Shown here: piece after piece, positions 47,201 through 59,477 of the stretch | Layout of the letters: every line of letters begins with the position of its first letter | Position numbering within the stretch: position 1 is the first letter of the stretch | Assembly (NCBI GenBank): GCA_002189035.1 | Contig: NEEC01000027.1 | Location: forward strand, 186,001-250,000 | Source of the DNA: Utricularia gibba | Lineage: Eukaryota > Streptophyta > Magnoliopsida > Lamiales > Lentibulariaceae | Reading direction: 5' to 3' | DNA: 64,000 bases | The notes under the pieces: generated by a model | Told to the model about the DNA's origin: nothing | The model's database searches: none | What the model saw: the letters and a program-made list of their open reading frames with translations, nothing else | Translations under genes and position numbers: made by a program

Positions 47201-49658
47201 CCTTTTGTTTCATCAAGTTGCCCTTCTTTTGGATTCGGTGCTGCATTTTTATGAAAAATTGATCTCCATTCAGGTTCTGGAAACTAACAGAGTTGAGGAG
47301 TCGCAGAATCATGTACATAGGATGTACTTCATGGGTCCAAACACATTTAGTGAACCTTGGCATCTACCTCACACACCACCTGAACAAGTAAAAGAAATAG
47401 TGTAAGTCTTTAGGGTTTGGCTATAAATTATCTACATTGTCCATATTTTTCTCCTGGTGGTGTATCTTGTCTTGAAAACTCGAAGTCCAAATGTATTTAA
47501 CTTGCTTTCGTTGCAGATATGAGGGTGCATTTAATTCTTTCGTGGATGAAATTAATGCTCTGGCTGCATATCAGTGGTGGGAAGGATCAGTTCATAGTAT
47601 TCTTTGCATTGTTGCGTATCCACTTGCATGGTCATGGCAACAATGGCGACGACGGATGAAGCTGCAAAAATTAAAAGAGTTTGTGCGATCTGAATATGAT
47701 CATGCTTGCTTGCGCTCTTGCCGGTCACGTGCTCTCTATGAAGGATTAAAGGTTGATTTTTTGTTCATTTTTTCTTGTCTTGGCTTTTGATGAATAACGT
47801 AAGACCTTCATAAGCATTTTCCTTGGTGTGGCTCAAACTTGGTAGCTTTTGATGAATCATTGGTGTCCATGGTGAATATGTTTTGCGGTAGTGGATGTTC
47901 TTAATTGAATGGATATCAGTGTGGATACTGAATTCTCAGTTTGATTTTCGTTCTTTCTTTCTCGCTTGTTTTGCATACAATTATGCAACACTGTTGTTAA
48001 ATTGTAGGTGGCTGCCACACCAGATCTGATGCTGGCGTACATTGACTTCTTCCTCGGTGGTGATGAAAAGAGGAGTGATCTTCCTCCTCGTCTCCATCAA
48101 AGATTTCCAATGTCCATATTATTTGGGGGTGATGGAAGCTACATGACTGCTTTTTCTCTTCACAATGATAATGTCATCACCAGTCTCATGAGTCAGGTTT
48201 GCCATTTTCCTACTTGAGACTTGAAGCTGTTGCTCGAGATTTTTCTTAACTTAGAACACGTCGTGTGATTCTTAACATAGATAAACTGTTTTCAGTCTAT
48301 TCCACCTACTGTCTGGTATCGTTTTGCTGCTGGTTTGAATGCTCAACTGCGCTTGGTGAAAAGGGGATGCCTCAGGTCAAAGTTTCGACCTGTCATTCAG
48401 TGGCTTGAGGTTACTGCAAACCCAGCATTGAGGGCTTATAGTGTGCACGTGGATCTTGCAAAGTTTCAGGCCACAGCCAGTGGGTATTGTCATTATGGAA
48501 TTTTGATATATGCTGTTGAACGGGATATTGGCCTTTCACTAAGGTTTCTCGATGGAGCATCTGGGAATGATCATGAGTCACCGTATGAATCTCATTCTAA
48601 ATTACTTATAGTATTGTCTGCCTAGTATTGTAGGTAAACATCCATTATGGGAAAGCATGCTCACGTCTTATTGCTTTGTTTTGTTGTGTAGTTCCATCAG
48701 TACCCACTTGAAAGACGAAGGAAGTACTGGGGTTTATTTGAGGAGGAAGAATCATGCTGGGATTCTAGATATCAACAGTTTGAAAGCTCTCGAGGAGAAA
48801 AGAGATGTGTTTTTTCTTATCTCTTTTCTTATCCACAACACTAAACCTGTTGGCCACCAGGTACATTCTCTTCCCTCCCAGTCGTTATTGATGCACATTT
48901 CTGCTCGTTCCAGTCAAATCTTCTCCCTTAGTTGTATCTTAACTTATGTTTAGGTGAAGGTCACTTTTTTTCTTGCTGAAAATACTGTAAATTCCTTTTA
49001 CTGCAGGACCTTGTCGGCCTGGTAATCTCCATATTGCTTCTAGGAGATTTTAGCCTTGTGCTGCTTTCATTTCTCCAGTTGTATTCATTTTCATTGGTAG
49101 ACGTCTTTCTAGTTTTGTTCATTATACCGTTGGGCATTTTACTTCCCTTCCCTGCTGGGATCAACGCTTTGTTCAGTCATGGATCCAGGCGATCAGCTGG
49201 CCTTGCACGCTTATATGCTTTGTGGAACCTGGCATCACTAATTAACGTGGTATCTTACGCTTACAACATTTTCTATGTTTTCAGACAAATAATTTACCTT
49301 TTGTGGTCGATGATAATATGTATTCGTTCTTCCCAGGGTGTCGCATTCTTGTGCGGCTACATTCACTTTCATTCGCCGTCGAGCCGAAGACCTCCATATT
49401 TTCAGCCTTGGAAAATGTAAGACTCTCAACCAACAACCACCCAAGGTGTGTTTAACTACTTGTTGTGGCCTGGTTTTGATGAAGCTTGGTTCTCCACTAT
49501 CTATCTACAGGGATGAGAGTGAATGGTGGATATTCCCTCTCGCTCTTGTGTTGTGTAAATGCGTGCAGTCAAAGTTCGTAAATTTGCATGTCGCAAATTT
49601 GGAGATCCAGGATCGTTCTTTGTACAGCAACGACTTCGACTTGTTCTGGCAGTCCTAG
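41258..49658 (+). CDS. large glycine-rich plant membrane protein (At5g11700-like), function unknown
   Basis: Twenty-two exons: 41258-42114, 42569-42684, 42928-43133, 43231-43350, 43495-43623, 43697-43822, 44079-44134, 44207-44306, 44466-44583, 45151-45360, 45571-45901, 46392-46485, 46712-46820, 46925-47196, 47274-47401, 47517-47751, 48008-48196, 48296-48582, 48692-48860, 49007-49249, 49337-49416 and 49511-49658. They sum to 4323 bases (1440 residues). A signal anchor and Pro run (PPAPPPPPPHPP) precede a long extracellular part with many N-glycosylation sites and Gly-rich turns (YGGGGGGRV, GGGGGGGGGRIHFHWS), suggesting beta-helix repeats. A Cys-rich segment (CPVGTYKNVTGSDRSLCFSC) resembles ephrin-receptor-type modules. 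A membrane helix follows (FGLLLLGLLIVLAIVLSVAR), then a cytosolic region with more helices near the C-terminus (ISILLLGDFSLVLLSFLQLY). Biochemical role is unknown for the family. Confidence 0.92.
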
Positions 49659-51408
49659 TAGTATTTATTCCTCGAGCCAGCAAAGCCAACAACCCTCCTC
49701 ACACACGCCCATCAGGTTTTTGACATGGGCTTTTTACTGCTATATCGTCGCAGCAGCAGCAGCTTAGAAGAGGCTAGTAGAGTCATTGAGTGACACAGGT
49801 TAAGTTCAGGGGTAGAGGAAAAGCGTGCTGGGGAACGAACAGACAACGACTGCCACAAGACAACAGAGTTCGGGCAGGCGTTTCTTTTGTTCTCCTGTCT
49901 TCGGTTTGTGTAAATATCAAATGCAGACCTGTATCTTGCACTGCGTCGCGTCATTGATCAAATTCATTCGGCTCCTCTGCAATCTCCCGAGGGTTGAAAT
50001 TATAGCGTCATTGGCTTCATTATTTCAATTGAGGATGCTTGGGTACTGGGAACGCAAGCAAGCATCGCCACATAGGCATCATAGGCTGCACTCAGACAAG
50101 AGACGGGAGTTGGCCGGGCCGTGGGTGGACTAGTGCTTAGCCCATCCTTTTTAGCGCCCCTGGTTTGTTGGGCCAACCCTGCAAACATAAAATGGGCTTA
50201 TCCCTTTCGGCGTACGGCGGTCACCGTCCTGATCGCCGGGGCAGCTGGGGGACTTTTCGCGAGCCAGGCGTCAATTTCACGCCATTACAGCTTTTCATTT
50301 TCTGTTGCCTCTCACACGCGCGCGCGCCGCTTTCAATGGTGAATTTAGGAATCGCGGCCCGCCCAGGTTCGATTGATTGATCGTACAAGAAATGTGTGGA
50401 TGATCATATGATGTGCGAGGTGGAAGGAAATCGTCACAGAGCTCCGGTTGCCCTCATATATTTCACTTTTTATCTTGTGTTTCTACTTTGCATTCAATTC
50501 CACATTTAGATTTTGTCCTCGGTTGGTTGCATGATCTTCCGTAACCGGTTGTATTGCTTTATTTTGTAGTCGAAACCTGAGAAAAAAGCTGCGATTATGG
50601 AGGATTTCCAAGAACCTTGAAACATGCTCCTGTTGGTGGTACCAACAAGTACATGGTAACCCAAGGGAACCTGGAACTGTGATTAGAGTGAAGAACGTAT
50701 TGATATTCTTCCTTCTTTTTCGTTCACCGAGTTACTTCATTCGGTCCTTAAGGTAACCTGTGCCCTTGATGGCCCCTGCCCCTTCCGTGGATACAGTATT
50801 TTGAAAAATACACATTGAGACTGTGGGGTTGGTGCCATGGTTAAAAGAGTTGTATTGATACTCACTGATTTGGAATCATTACAACTCTCTGGATAGTGAT
50901 TTATGCATATCTCCTAAACCATTTCAGGCCATTGATCAGATTCCCTAAAGACCAATGCATGAAGTGGCTGAAAAGCGTGGTACATACATAGCTCATAAAA
51001 AGCAGGATGAATGATAATACCACAAGGTAATTTCGTGGAGCTGGTGGGATAACGGTGAAGAAAAGAAACCCTTTTTGGCCGATCGCTCCCGCCCAGCGCA
51101 ACCTCGTCGTTGAGAGCATCGGCGGTGACCTCATTGAACAGGGCCTCTGATGTCGAGGGGCTGAAATCGGAATGATGTTTCTTGGAATCCTTATGCAGTG
51201 CCTCTTCCCTCAAGATTTTATACAAAAGAAAAGAAAAATCTTTCACAAAAACGCACTCACTGACTAGGGCGAGCACCCCCAGGCCAAAAGGGATGGTTTA
51301 TTAGGTGAGGGGATTGATTACACACGAGATTATTCTTCATATATATTTGCATTCAAAACCAGGATACTAGTTATTGCATTGGATCATATCCTCGAGGTTG
51401 ATGCCTCT
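49659..51408. other. intergenic between two convergent genes, no gene supported
   Basis: 3' flank of the glycine-rich protein gene, then spacer, then the 3' flank of the AHP gene. A 120-codon minus-strand frame at 50914-51276 matches no family I know and has no splice partners, so I do not call it. Confidence 0.45.
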
Positions 51409-52348
51409 TTAGGGCGCCTCCCTTGCGACCTGCGGGCAGTTTGATGGCAAAGTGCGATGACAATGATGGATCAGCAGTCCATTAAAAAAGAAGAGGTGGG
51501 GGGTGGTGAATACCAGCAAGTAGTTATCCAGCTTCCTTTTGAGTGTTGCATGTTCTTGTACCACCTCTTGATATGTCTTCATGCAACTTCATTGTTCATG
51601 AAGACAGCACGAGCCATAGGAGGGGGAAAATAGCACGAATCACTATGATTATCTAGAAAGTAAAATAGTACTGTGTAACACGAAGTTCGAATTTTTACCC
51701 TTCCTTGTCCCCATTTCTGCAGTGCCCTTGAAATAGGTTGCACGCCTTCTTGATCCTCTTGGCTCCAATGCTGCAAGATGAGCAGGTCCGGAGTATAGGG
51801 TTTGTTTGCTCTTCAGATTCATTAGAAGGCACTTACTATGTTTGTTATTTTTACCTTGAACTGCTACCCTTCATCTGATGCATAATGTTTTCCATCTTCT
51901 CGAAGTCCGAGGAGCTCTCTTCCCTGAACACATGGTTTAAGGTAAGCATCTTTTCTAATCCCTGTTAGTGAAAGGTGCTTCACTCACATGCATGACTTTA
52001 GGTTTCTGATAAGCCTGGCGGAATCCGAAAAGTAAAGCTTCACGATCTCCTCTACAAAGAAAGGGTTGGCATCGTCCTGCAGTTCTTCCAGTTGGTTGAA
52101 CTGTTCATCCAGGTATCCCTGCATGCCAAAAACTTCGTGTATAGTTAGCTCTTTTGCAATAAAACGTGAGGGCTTAGAAATAATTGTCTTGTACTGCCTC
52201 TTCGGACTCATGGGGACGGTGATTCTAGGTTCGATCGATCACAATAGTGACCACTGATAAGATTTCATTAGGTGTGTGAGATGAGAACCTGGTCAAAGAG
52301 ATTTTTCCTCATTTGAGCAGCTTGGAGTTGACGGTGATTCCCTGCCAT
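51409..52348 (-). CDS. histidine-containing phosphotransfer protein (AHP)
   Basis: Six exons: 52348-52289, 52118-51988, 51923-51855, 51770-51699, 51586-51514 and 51429-51409, giving 426 bases (141 residues). The HPt fold is clear: QMRKNLFDQGYLDEQFNQLE, ELQDDANPFFVEEIVKLYF, SDSARLIRN, the phosphorylated His in MHQMKGSSSSIGA, then CNLFQGHC and QEVVQEHATLKRKLDNYLL. The last exon encodes only VAREAP. AHPs carry phosphate from cytokinin receptor kinases to nuclear response regulators. The His is present, so this is a working relay rather than an AHP6-like inhibitor; wording is closest to the AHP4 branch. The tiny last exon is supported by family C-termini such as LARQ; reading through the last donor would give a longer, unconserved tail. 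Confidence 0.9.
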
Positions 52349-53914
52349 CCTAAAAGAGGCCAAGAGAAAAAGGTGGGCCTTTTTCTTTCTTTTGCGTTTG
52401 AACTATCTGTCTCTGTGTTTCAAACCAATGTGGCTCGCAGCGCATATATATAGAGTGGGGGGACACAAAAGAGTGGTGGTGGTTTAGCAGACAACCCGCA
52501 AGTGTCTTTAGTTGTTGTTTCGTGTATGTATGGATATGATTTACAAGACAGTGACTAATAGTTGTTGTTTCATGCTAATAGTTCAGAAACGCTTCTTCTA
52601 ACATTTTCCTTTTTTTTCAAATCCGATGTTGGATAGGTGATCAGTGTAGCACTCACTCAGTGCACTCCCTTGTGGTCTCAACAAGTGCCACGAGATGCTT
52701 CGCTCTTGGTGTGAATTTGAGGTTCACCAGACGACACTGAACTTGGTTGGAAGAAAAACAAAATGGAGAGGCGCTCTCACGCAATTCCAAAGCAGGATGC
52801 TTGATGGGTATTGAGGAGCATAAAACTAGACGTAAATGTTGTTGTGTGGTCACAAAAGACTTAGTTCCCTGCCTTTCTCAAAGCTAACAAAAGCATCTGT
52901 TAACAACTTGAGCTCTGTCTCATCTTGACCCGAAACCGATGTATTATTCTCTAACGTTCTTATCCTCTTCCTTCAAAATTTCAAACATGTGTCCCCCTCC
53001 CGTTCCTTTGAAATAAGTGAAGGAATAATTCTACCATCTCCTGACCTGAGGCCTGTAATTTCGCGTCCGTTTAGTAGTAACATTGGGCTGCCATTTTTGC
53101 AGCCCATTGCTGACGAACCGGTAGATGGAGCAAGCCATGTGGATCACGTATATGCGAGAAGAGAACCAACAAATGTCAATTTTGGATGCAGTAGTAATCC
53201 ATGCATCATCTTAATCGTCGATGATGACGTTTACCCACCACCGGTTGTGCTTAATGGGTAAAATTGCAGCAGTATCAGGAGCTACCTTTTACTGGACGCC
53301 AAAGGGCTCGCTGATCCTGATCATGTGTGTCGTCGGAGTCATCGGGGGTAAGTCTGAGTACGTCGTTTCCTAAACGATGGAGGGATTCCGGTGACAAAAC
53401 ACGGCGTGTGAAATGGGAAGGCGTTGGCTCGCCTTCGCCTGTTGCCTGGTGGGAGGGAGAAATATTATTATGAATCAGCTTTAAGGAGAAATAAACAGGG
53501 CGCTAGCTGATTGGTCACCATAATTACTGTCATAATTACACCTGGGTATTTCTGTCTCCCCTGGGAGTTGAGGTTCGCCAGTTGCCAGTCGATCTGATTC
53601 ATCAAGTCCTCGATTCTCTCATCTCGAGGCTTTCAGAATTCCCGGTTGGGTTAATCGGGCTTCGAGTTGTTTTCTTGCGATGCGATCTGCACCTGAATAG
53701 AGCTGCTTGCTTGTCTCCGGAGATTGTTTCTTGTCGATTTGTGGTAGCTGGTGGGGGTTTAGGTGCATGCGCGATCTGAGTTCTCAGTGGTGAGGAGGTA
53801 TCAGGTGAATTGGTGTGGCCTATTCACGGAAAGTAACAAAAGTTTGTTCTTTTCGAGGCTCGTTTTGCGTGGGGGACACGAAGTGATGATTTGGGTGCAC
53901 GGGAGAAGGTGAAA
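52349..53914. other. divergent upstream region of AHP and MUT9-like kinase
   Basis: No gene recognised. It must hold the AHP promoter and the kinase leader. The sequence just before 53915 stays open in the kinase frame back to a stop at 53834-53836, with a good acceptor-like site (TTTGTTCTTTTCGAG) ending at 53857, so an upstream coding exon is possible. Confidence 0.45.
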
Positions 53915-56900
53915 ATGGACGAGCAAGATAGTGGTGGTAAAGGCAGTGATAAGGGTTTAGGAGTTGAGGATGAGGGCAGTACTGCACCTATTCCTGAAAG
54001 GGTTTGTGACAATACTTATGCCTCTTAGCTTCTTATGACATTTCAATTTTTAATCGCATTAATATGCGCTCGCGTTTGCATTTTGATGGATTTCTTCGGC
54101 CGGAGGTTAGAAAAAAGAAAATGTTACAGATTTGTGGCAGTGTTTTTGAATTGAAGGTGGTGGTTCAATTTTTTATAGGTTGCCTAAATATGTCCTTTTG
54201 AGGGGTCTTGCATATACCTCTTGTTTAGGGGATTGTGGACTGTAAGGAGATGGGTGTCCCTTGAAGGATTGAGTATTTGTTCGTTTCAGAATTGATTGAA
54301 AATCCATTATTTTTTTAATATTTTATTCTGTGCTGATGATTATGACAGTGATCGGCTTTCATCTATGACTACTGGATTCGATCTTTAGATGATTACTGAA
54401 ATATCCTATTGGTTTCATGGTGCTTCTTTTTTTTGTGTTGGAAAACGCAGTTGCAATTCCAGTTTCCTCTGGATGTTGTTATCTTAAAGTTCATTAAGGG
54501 GCCTAGGATTCTTTTTGTTTACTCCAGATGTGCCTCTGTGTCACAGGTGCTAGTTGGTGGCTCTCCTGCTTACAGAGTAGAGGCGAAACTTGGGAAGGGT
54601 GGATTTGGACAAGTGTATGTTGGTCATAGAATAAACCCTCCAAATCCAAAAGAAAGAATTGGCCCAGGCGCCGTAGAGGTACATTCATAGTCTTCTTATT
54701 CTTTTATTGTTGCACAAATGTTTCTGTTTCTCCAATTTTTTTTTCTCTCTTTTAGGTTGCATTGAAGTTTGAGCACCGCAGCAGCAAAGGGTGTAACCAT
54801 GGACCACCTTATGAATGGCAAGTCTACGGGTGAGCTTATGTTCTTCCTTCTTCTCTCATCCTAATGTTAATTTGACATGCTTTAGTTTTATCTATTTTTG
54901 CCTTCCTGCTTTGCACCCTCATTGTAATATTCCAAGCTTAATAATTTTCTTGGGTTTTACATGTTCTAGTGCACTTGGTGGTAGCCATGGAATTCCACGT
55001 GTACACTACAAGGGGAAGCAAGGTGACTACTATATTATGGTATGGGTTCATATACAAAGCTTCCCTTAATCTCGGCTCATTGCACGCTTGATTAGTTTTT
55101 GTTTTTTCTTTTTTCAGGTTATGGACATGCTTGGCCCTAGTCTGTGGGATGTATGGAACAACAATTCCCACACGTTAGTCTTCCTTGGTGTATGCAGTTA
55201 GATTTCCTTTTTCACCATTATAAGAATTCACACCTAACATTGAAATATCATGTTTGCAGAATGTCCATTGAAATGGTGGCATGCATTGCCATTGAAGCAA
55301 TCTCGATTTTAGAGAAGTTGCACTCTAGAGGGTAATTTTTTTGAGTCTCGACTTTTAGGCCTGGAAAAAGTGATTGGAGATGATCGAATGCTTTCAAAGT
55401 TCTGTAGTGATTTCAATATTTAATCTCCAGAGAAGTGTAGCTCTTTTCTGGAGATGCGACAACTAAGTTGCTTTGAGAAGTTGATCTCTGAATATATGTT
55501 CCGGTTTTTGGTCTATAGATGCTAACATTGAAGATTTGTGTGTAGCTTCACCAGTTATACATATGCTGGAATTTTATCTTCAATTGAATTCATGTTATTT
55601 TACTGAAATACATGTCTTATGCTATTACAGATATGTTCATGGTGATGTGAAGCCAGAGAATTTTCTTCTTGGTCCTGCTGGAACTTCAGATGAGAAAAAA
55701 CTTTTTCTGATTGATCTGGGTTTGGGTAATATAACTTGTCCTCTGGTGAATGCTGGAGAGATTTTCCAGTGGAGTGTTCTCTACTCACCGTTTGTGCTTA
55801 CTTTTCAGCTACCAAATGGCGTGATAACTCAACTGGTCTTCATGTCGAGTACGATCAACGTCCCGACGTTTTCAGGTGAAATTATGAACCCTTCTATCAT
55901 ATGTCCTGTTCCTTCATAGTATAATTTTCCATGTTTATTAATATATTAACTGCTGAGCAGGGGAACTGTCCGGTATGCTAGTGTACATGCACATCTTGGA
56001 AGAACTGGAAGTCGCAGAGATGACTTAGAGTCCCTTGCTTATACTCTCATTTTTCTTCTCAGAGGCCGGCTGCCATGGCAAGGGTATCAGGTTATTATTC
56101 GTCGCTGTGCTCGCATTTTTTATTCTTGTTTATGGTAATCGTCATGAATTTTCAATGATGGTCTTTTTAGGGTGAGAACAAGGGGTTCCTTGTTTGCAAG
56201 AAGAAGATGGCAACTTCTCCAGAGGCACTTTGTTGCTTCTGTCCTGCTCCTTTCAGACAATTTATTGAGTATGTCGTAAATTTGAAGTTTGACGAGGAGC
56301 CCAATTATGCAAAATACATATCCCTCTTTGATGGAATAGTTGGTCCGAATCCCGATATCCGGCCAATCAATACTGAGGGTGCTCAGAAGGTATCCTATTC
56401 TGTCCTGCATTTTGTAAGGATTCGTCTACTAATGTTTTCTTCGAATAAATTACAATCTGTTCCAAAACAACTACTGCTTTGTGAAGTTGATATATCAAGT
56501 TGGGCATAAAAGAGGAAGGCTTGTGATGGATGAAGATGATGATGAACAGCCTAAGAAAAAAGTTCGAATGGGGATGCCTGCAACTCAATGGATTAGTGTG
56601 TACAATGCTCGACGACCAATGAAGCAAAGGTACAGTGCTTCTGTGCTTTTCGGCCTGATAGCCCCAGTTAAGATACACAACTAAGTTACTTAGCTCTGAA
56701 CCTGCAGGTACCACTATAATGTTACAGATACAAGACTTTCTCAGCATATTCAGAAAGGAAACGAAGATGGGCTGTACATTAGCTGTGTGGCATCGTGCTC
56801 CAATCTTTGGGCTCTTATTATGGATGCCGGCACTGGCTTTACAAGTCAAGTTTATCAACTATCACCTCAATTTTTACACAAGGTTCTAAATTTTGTGTGA

Positions 56901-57873
56901 TTTGGATACATCTGTGCTCCTTTTTACCTGCAGTTTTATGATTTGTTCGCAGCACATATGCCGTGATATTTAATCTAATTTCGGTTACCTATACAGGAAT
57001 GGATCATGGAACACTGGGAGAACAACTATTACATCACTGCAGTAGCTGGAGCAAACAATGGGAGCTCACTAGTAGTGATGTCCAAAGGCAAGATTCTGAT
57101 TCCAGTCTGACATATTTTCTGACTTTAAATTGAACCGCTTTTCGATAAAAACGCAGGTACCCAGTATCTTCAACAGTCGTACAAAGTGAGCGAAGCTTTT
57201 CCATTTAAATGGATTAACAAAAAATGGAGGGAAGGCTTCCATGTCACTGCCATGGCTACTGCAGGGACGAGATGGGCGATCATCATGTCTCGTGGGGCTG
57301 GTTTTTCAAATCAAGTAAGCCTCTCTTTATTTCATTTACGTTAGTGTTAAGAGTTGAGCTTGATCAAGTAGTGGCGGACATGAACATATCCCTATAATAC
57401 ATTGATTGAATCACCTCATTTGCGTCCACTGATTGAACTATGTATTCATATTTGTTTGTCCTAGATAAGCATTTGTAAGAAACAGTATGCAAAATCATGG
57501 ACAAGGAGACAAACTGGCCAACTTACCTCTTGACTTTCTTTTTCAGGTGGTGGAGTTGGACTTCCTGTATCCAAGTGAAGGCATTCATAGGAGATGGGAC
57601 TCTGGCTACAGAATCACCTCAGTTGCAGCAACGTGGGATCAGGCGGCCTTTGTTCTTAGCGTTCCACGAAGAAAACCAGCAGACGAAACTCAGGAGACCC
57701 TACGAACATCAGCTTTTCCTAGTGCCCATGTGAAGGTTTCCTTTGATGCATTAGTTGTTACCTACCGCTCGTTCCATCTCCTTGCCTGATTCTCATCTTC
57801 TCCTTTCTGGCAGGATAAATGGGGAAAGAATCTCTACATTGCATCTGTGTGCTATGGAAGAACTGTTTCCTGA
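53915..57873 (+). CDS. MUT9-like / photoregulatory protein kinase (casein kinase I-like)
   Basis: Sixteen exons: 53915-54001, 54547-54678, 54756-54829, 54970-55039, 55118-55173, 55260-55331, 55631-55725, 55809-55875, 55961-56090, 56171-56389, 56487-56629, 56708-56882, 56997-57087, 57157-57314, 57547-57735 and 57814-57873, totalling 1818 bases (605 residues). The kinase domain has [37 protein letters not shown] and LIDLGLATKWRD. HGD and DLG replace HRD and DFG, as is normal for this family. The plant-specific C-terminal half includes [20 protein letters not shown] and ends [18 protein letters not shown] kinases phosphorylate histone H3 Thr3, PIF3 and CRY2 in light signalling. The intron after 57087 is GC-AG. 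Known members are about 80 residues longer at the N-terminus, so an upstream exon may be missing. Confidence 0.93.
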
Positions 57874-58376
57874 AGCAATGGAGACCCTCATCGTAGTTTA
57901 TTGATGCTCTTCCCTAACCAGTGGGTGACAAGGCAGTTTCCAAGTTTTTTGCGGAAGAGCCCAGTTCACCTTTCTTCACATGGCACTTGTATTTGACCAG
58001 CTCCATCCAGATGTTTTAGGCTGTTCCTTGATCCTCATTTAATGAAAAATGTATAGTTCTGAACTAGTGAGGTTATTCCAAATAGGGCTTCGATTTTGAT
58101 TCTATCCCTGCCATTGTGCACTCAAATCTGAATCAAGTGAACAAACCCCAAATCTGCAGTGCTACCAAATGCTCACCCTGGTCCCAAAAATAAAAACGAA
58201 GCACGAATATTTCACCAAGGAAAAGGACTTGGCCTGTCCACTCACACAGCATCTGTTCTCCGAGCCTGGAACAGAGGAAAACAGCAGCTTCCATCAAGAC
58301 TCATGTGAAGGTGGTCTGCTTTTTTGTCACTCCACAAATCCATATTTTGCTCCAACAAAAGCAACATCACCAAGTG
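57874..58376. other. spacer between MUT9-like kinase and DUF1677 gene
   Basis: About 500 bases containing the kinase 3' flank and the DUF1677 leader. The DUF1677 frame is open upstream to 58305, but without an ATG, and no second gene is seen. Confidence 0.5.
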
Positions 58377-59090
58377 ATGGCTGTGATTCAACCTCCCGTG
58401 ACCCATCGACGCCATCCATCGGCCAACATAATCCCTACTGGTGATCAACCACATAAACTGCATGTCGAAACCTCATCCACAGACGCTCCCAGAACCCCCT
58501 CCGTCTATAAAATCCACAGCCCCACTTTTCGGCTTGATGACTCATCGACAAACAACTTAGGAATCTTTTCAGCACGAGTCATGGCTCCAAACGGTGATGT
58601 CTTACCCAATATCAACCAGAAAACAGGGAAGATTACCAAGGAACTGTTGCTTCACCGCACGATCTCAGAAGTTTCATATGGTGCCAGTGACTTAAGCTCC
58701 CAGATATCTGAAACAGAGAGCGCGAAATGCGAGTGCTGTGGCTTGTTGGAGGAGTTCACGCCCAACTATGTGAAGCGGGTCCGTGAGAAGCACTGTGGTA
58801 AGATGATCTGCGGTCTGTGTGCAGCAGCAGTGAGCATGGAGAAGGAGAAGAATGGCGGCAAGATGGAAGCGGCTTTGCAGGCGCATGTGACCACCTGTGC
58901 TCGGTTCAATAAGGTGGGAAGGAGGTTTCCAGTACTTGGGCAGGCGGAGGCGATGAGGGAGATCTTACGGCGGAGCAGAGCCAAATCTCTGACCCTTGGA
59001 GAGAGGAGTGACACTAAATGGAACAAAGGCTCCATCATATCCAGAAGTTCCAGCTGCATTCCCGCCATAACCAGAGACTTTCAAATATGA
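58377..59090 (+). CDS. DUF1677 family protein, function unknown
   Basis: Single exon, 237 residues from the first in-frame ATG. The diagnostic Cys-rich block CECCGLLEEFTPNYVKRVRE, then KHCGKMICGLCAAAVSMEKE, sits at about residues 120-163. This is the DUF1677 signature and probably a small metal-binding fold. The rest is Ser/Thr-rich and likely disordered, with a conserved basic tail (LRRSRAKSLTLGERS). DUF1677 proteins are plant-specific with no known biochemical activity. Gene order next to a MUT9-like kinase and a DUF810 gene recalls Arabidopsis chromosome 2 (from memory). Confidence 0.9.
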   Translation: MAVIQPPVTHRRHPSANIIPTGDQPHKLHVETSSTDAPRTPSVYKIHSPTFRLDDSSTNNLGIFSARVMAPNGDVLPNINQKTGKITKELLLHRTISEVSYGASDLSSQISETESAKCECCGLLEEFTPNYVKRVREKHCGKMICGLCAAAVSMEKEKNGGKMEAALQAHVTTCARFNKVGRRFPVLGQAEAMREILRRSRAKSLTLGERSDTKWNKGSIISRSSSCIPAITRDFQI

Positions 59091-59477
59091 AACAACCCTG
59101 CAACCTGCGGACTTGCAATAATTCTATAGGTTCCTATTCAGAGGGATAAGAATAATTTTCTAGTTCAGATTTCACGAGAATTCGTATTAAATCAACAAAT
59201 ACAAGAATGAAACTGCAACAGCCTTCAGTGAACAATCATTATCGGTAACCAACAAAACCAGATATACGTTGACAGACATACCAGAAGAAATGTGACAGGC
59301 TGAATTCCTAACACCGTATGAGGATTTTTCGTATGATCAAACCCGCTACGCCTACTGGTGTATGGAATGCAGGTTTGAAATAGCACAGCTGTACAAGAAC
59401 CACCACAAGATAACAGAACCCTCCATTTTTAGGAACCAGATAGATTGGCAGTACCCTGATTAAATAGTTTGCTGCAC
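59091..59477. other. convergent 3' flanks of DUF1677 and DUF810 copy 2
   Basis: A stretch of 387 bases between two converging stop codons. It should contain both 3' untranslated regions; nothing else is seen. Confidence 0.5.

Noticed and set aside
50914-51276. 120-codon minus-strand frame downstream of the AHP gene
   Set aside because: No recognisable domain and no exon partners; overlapping frames of similar length occur by chance in this region.
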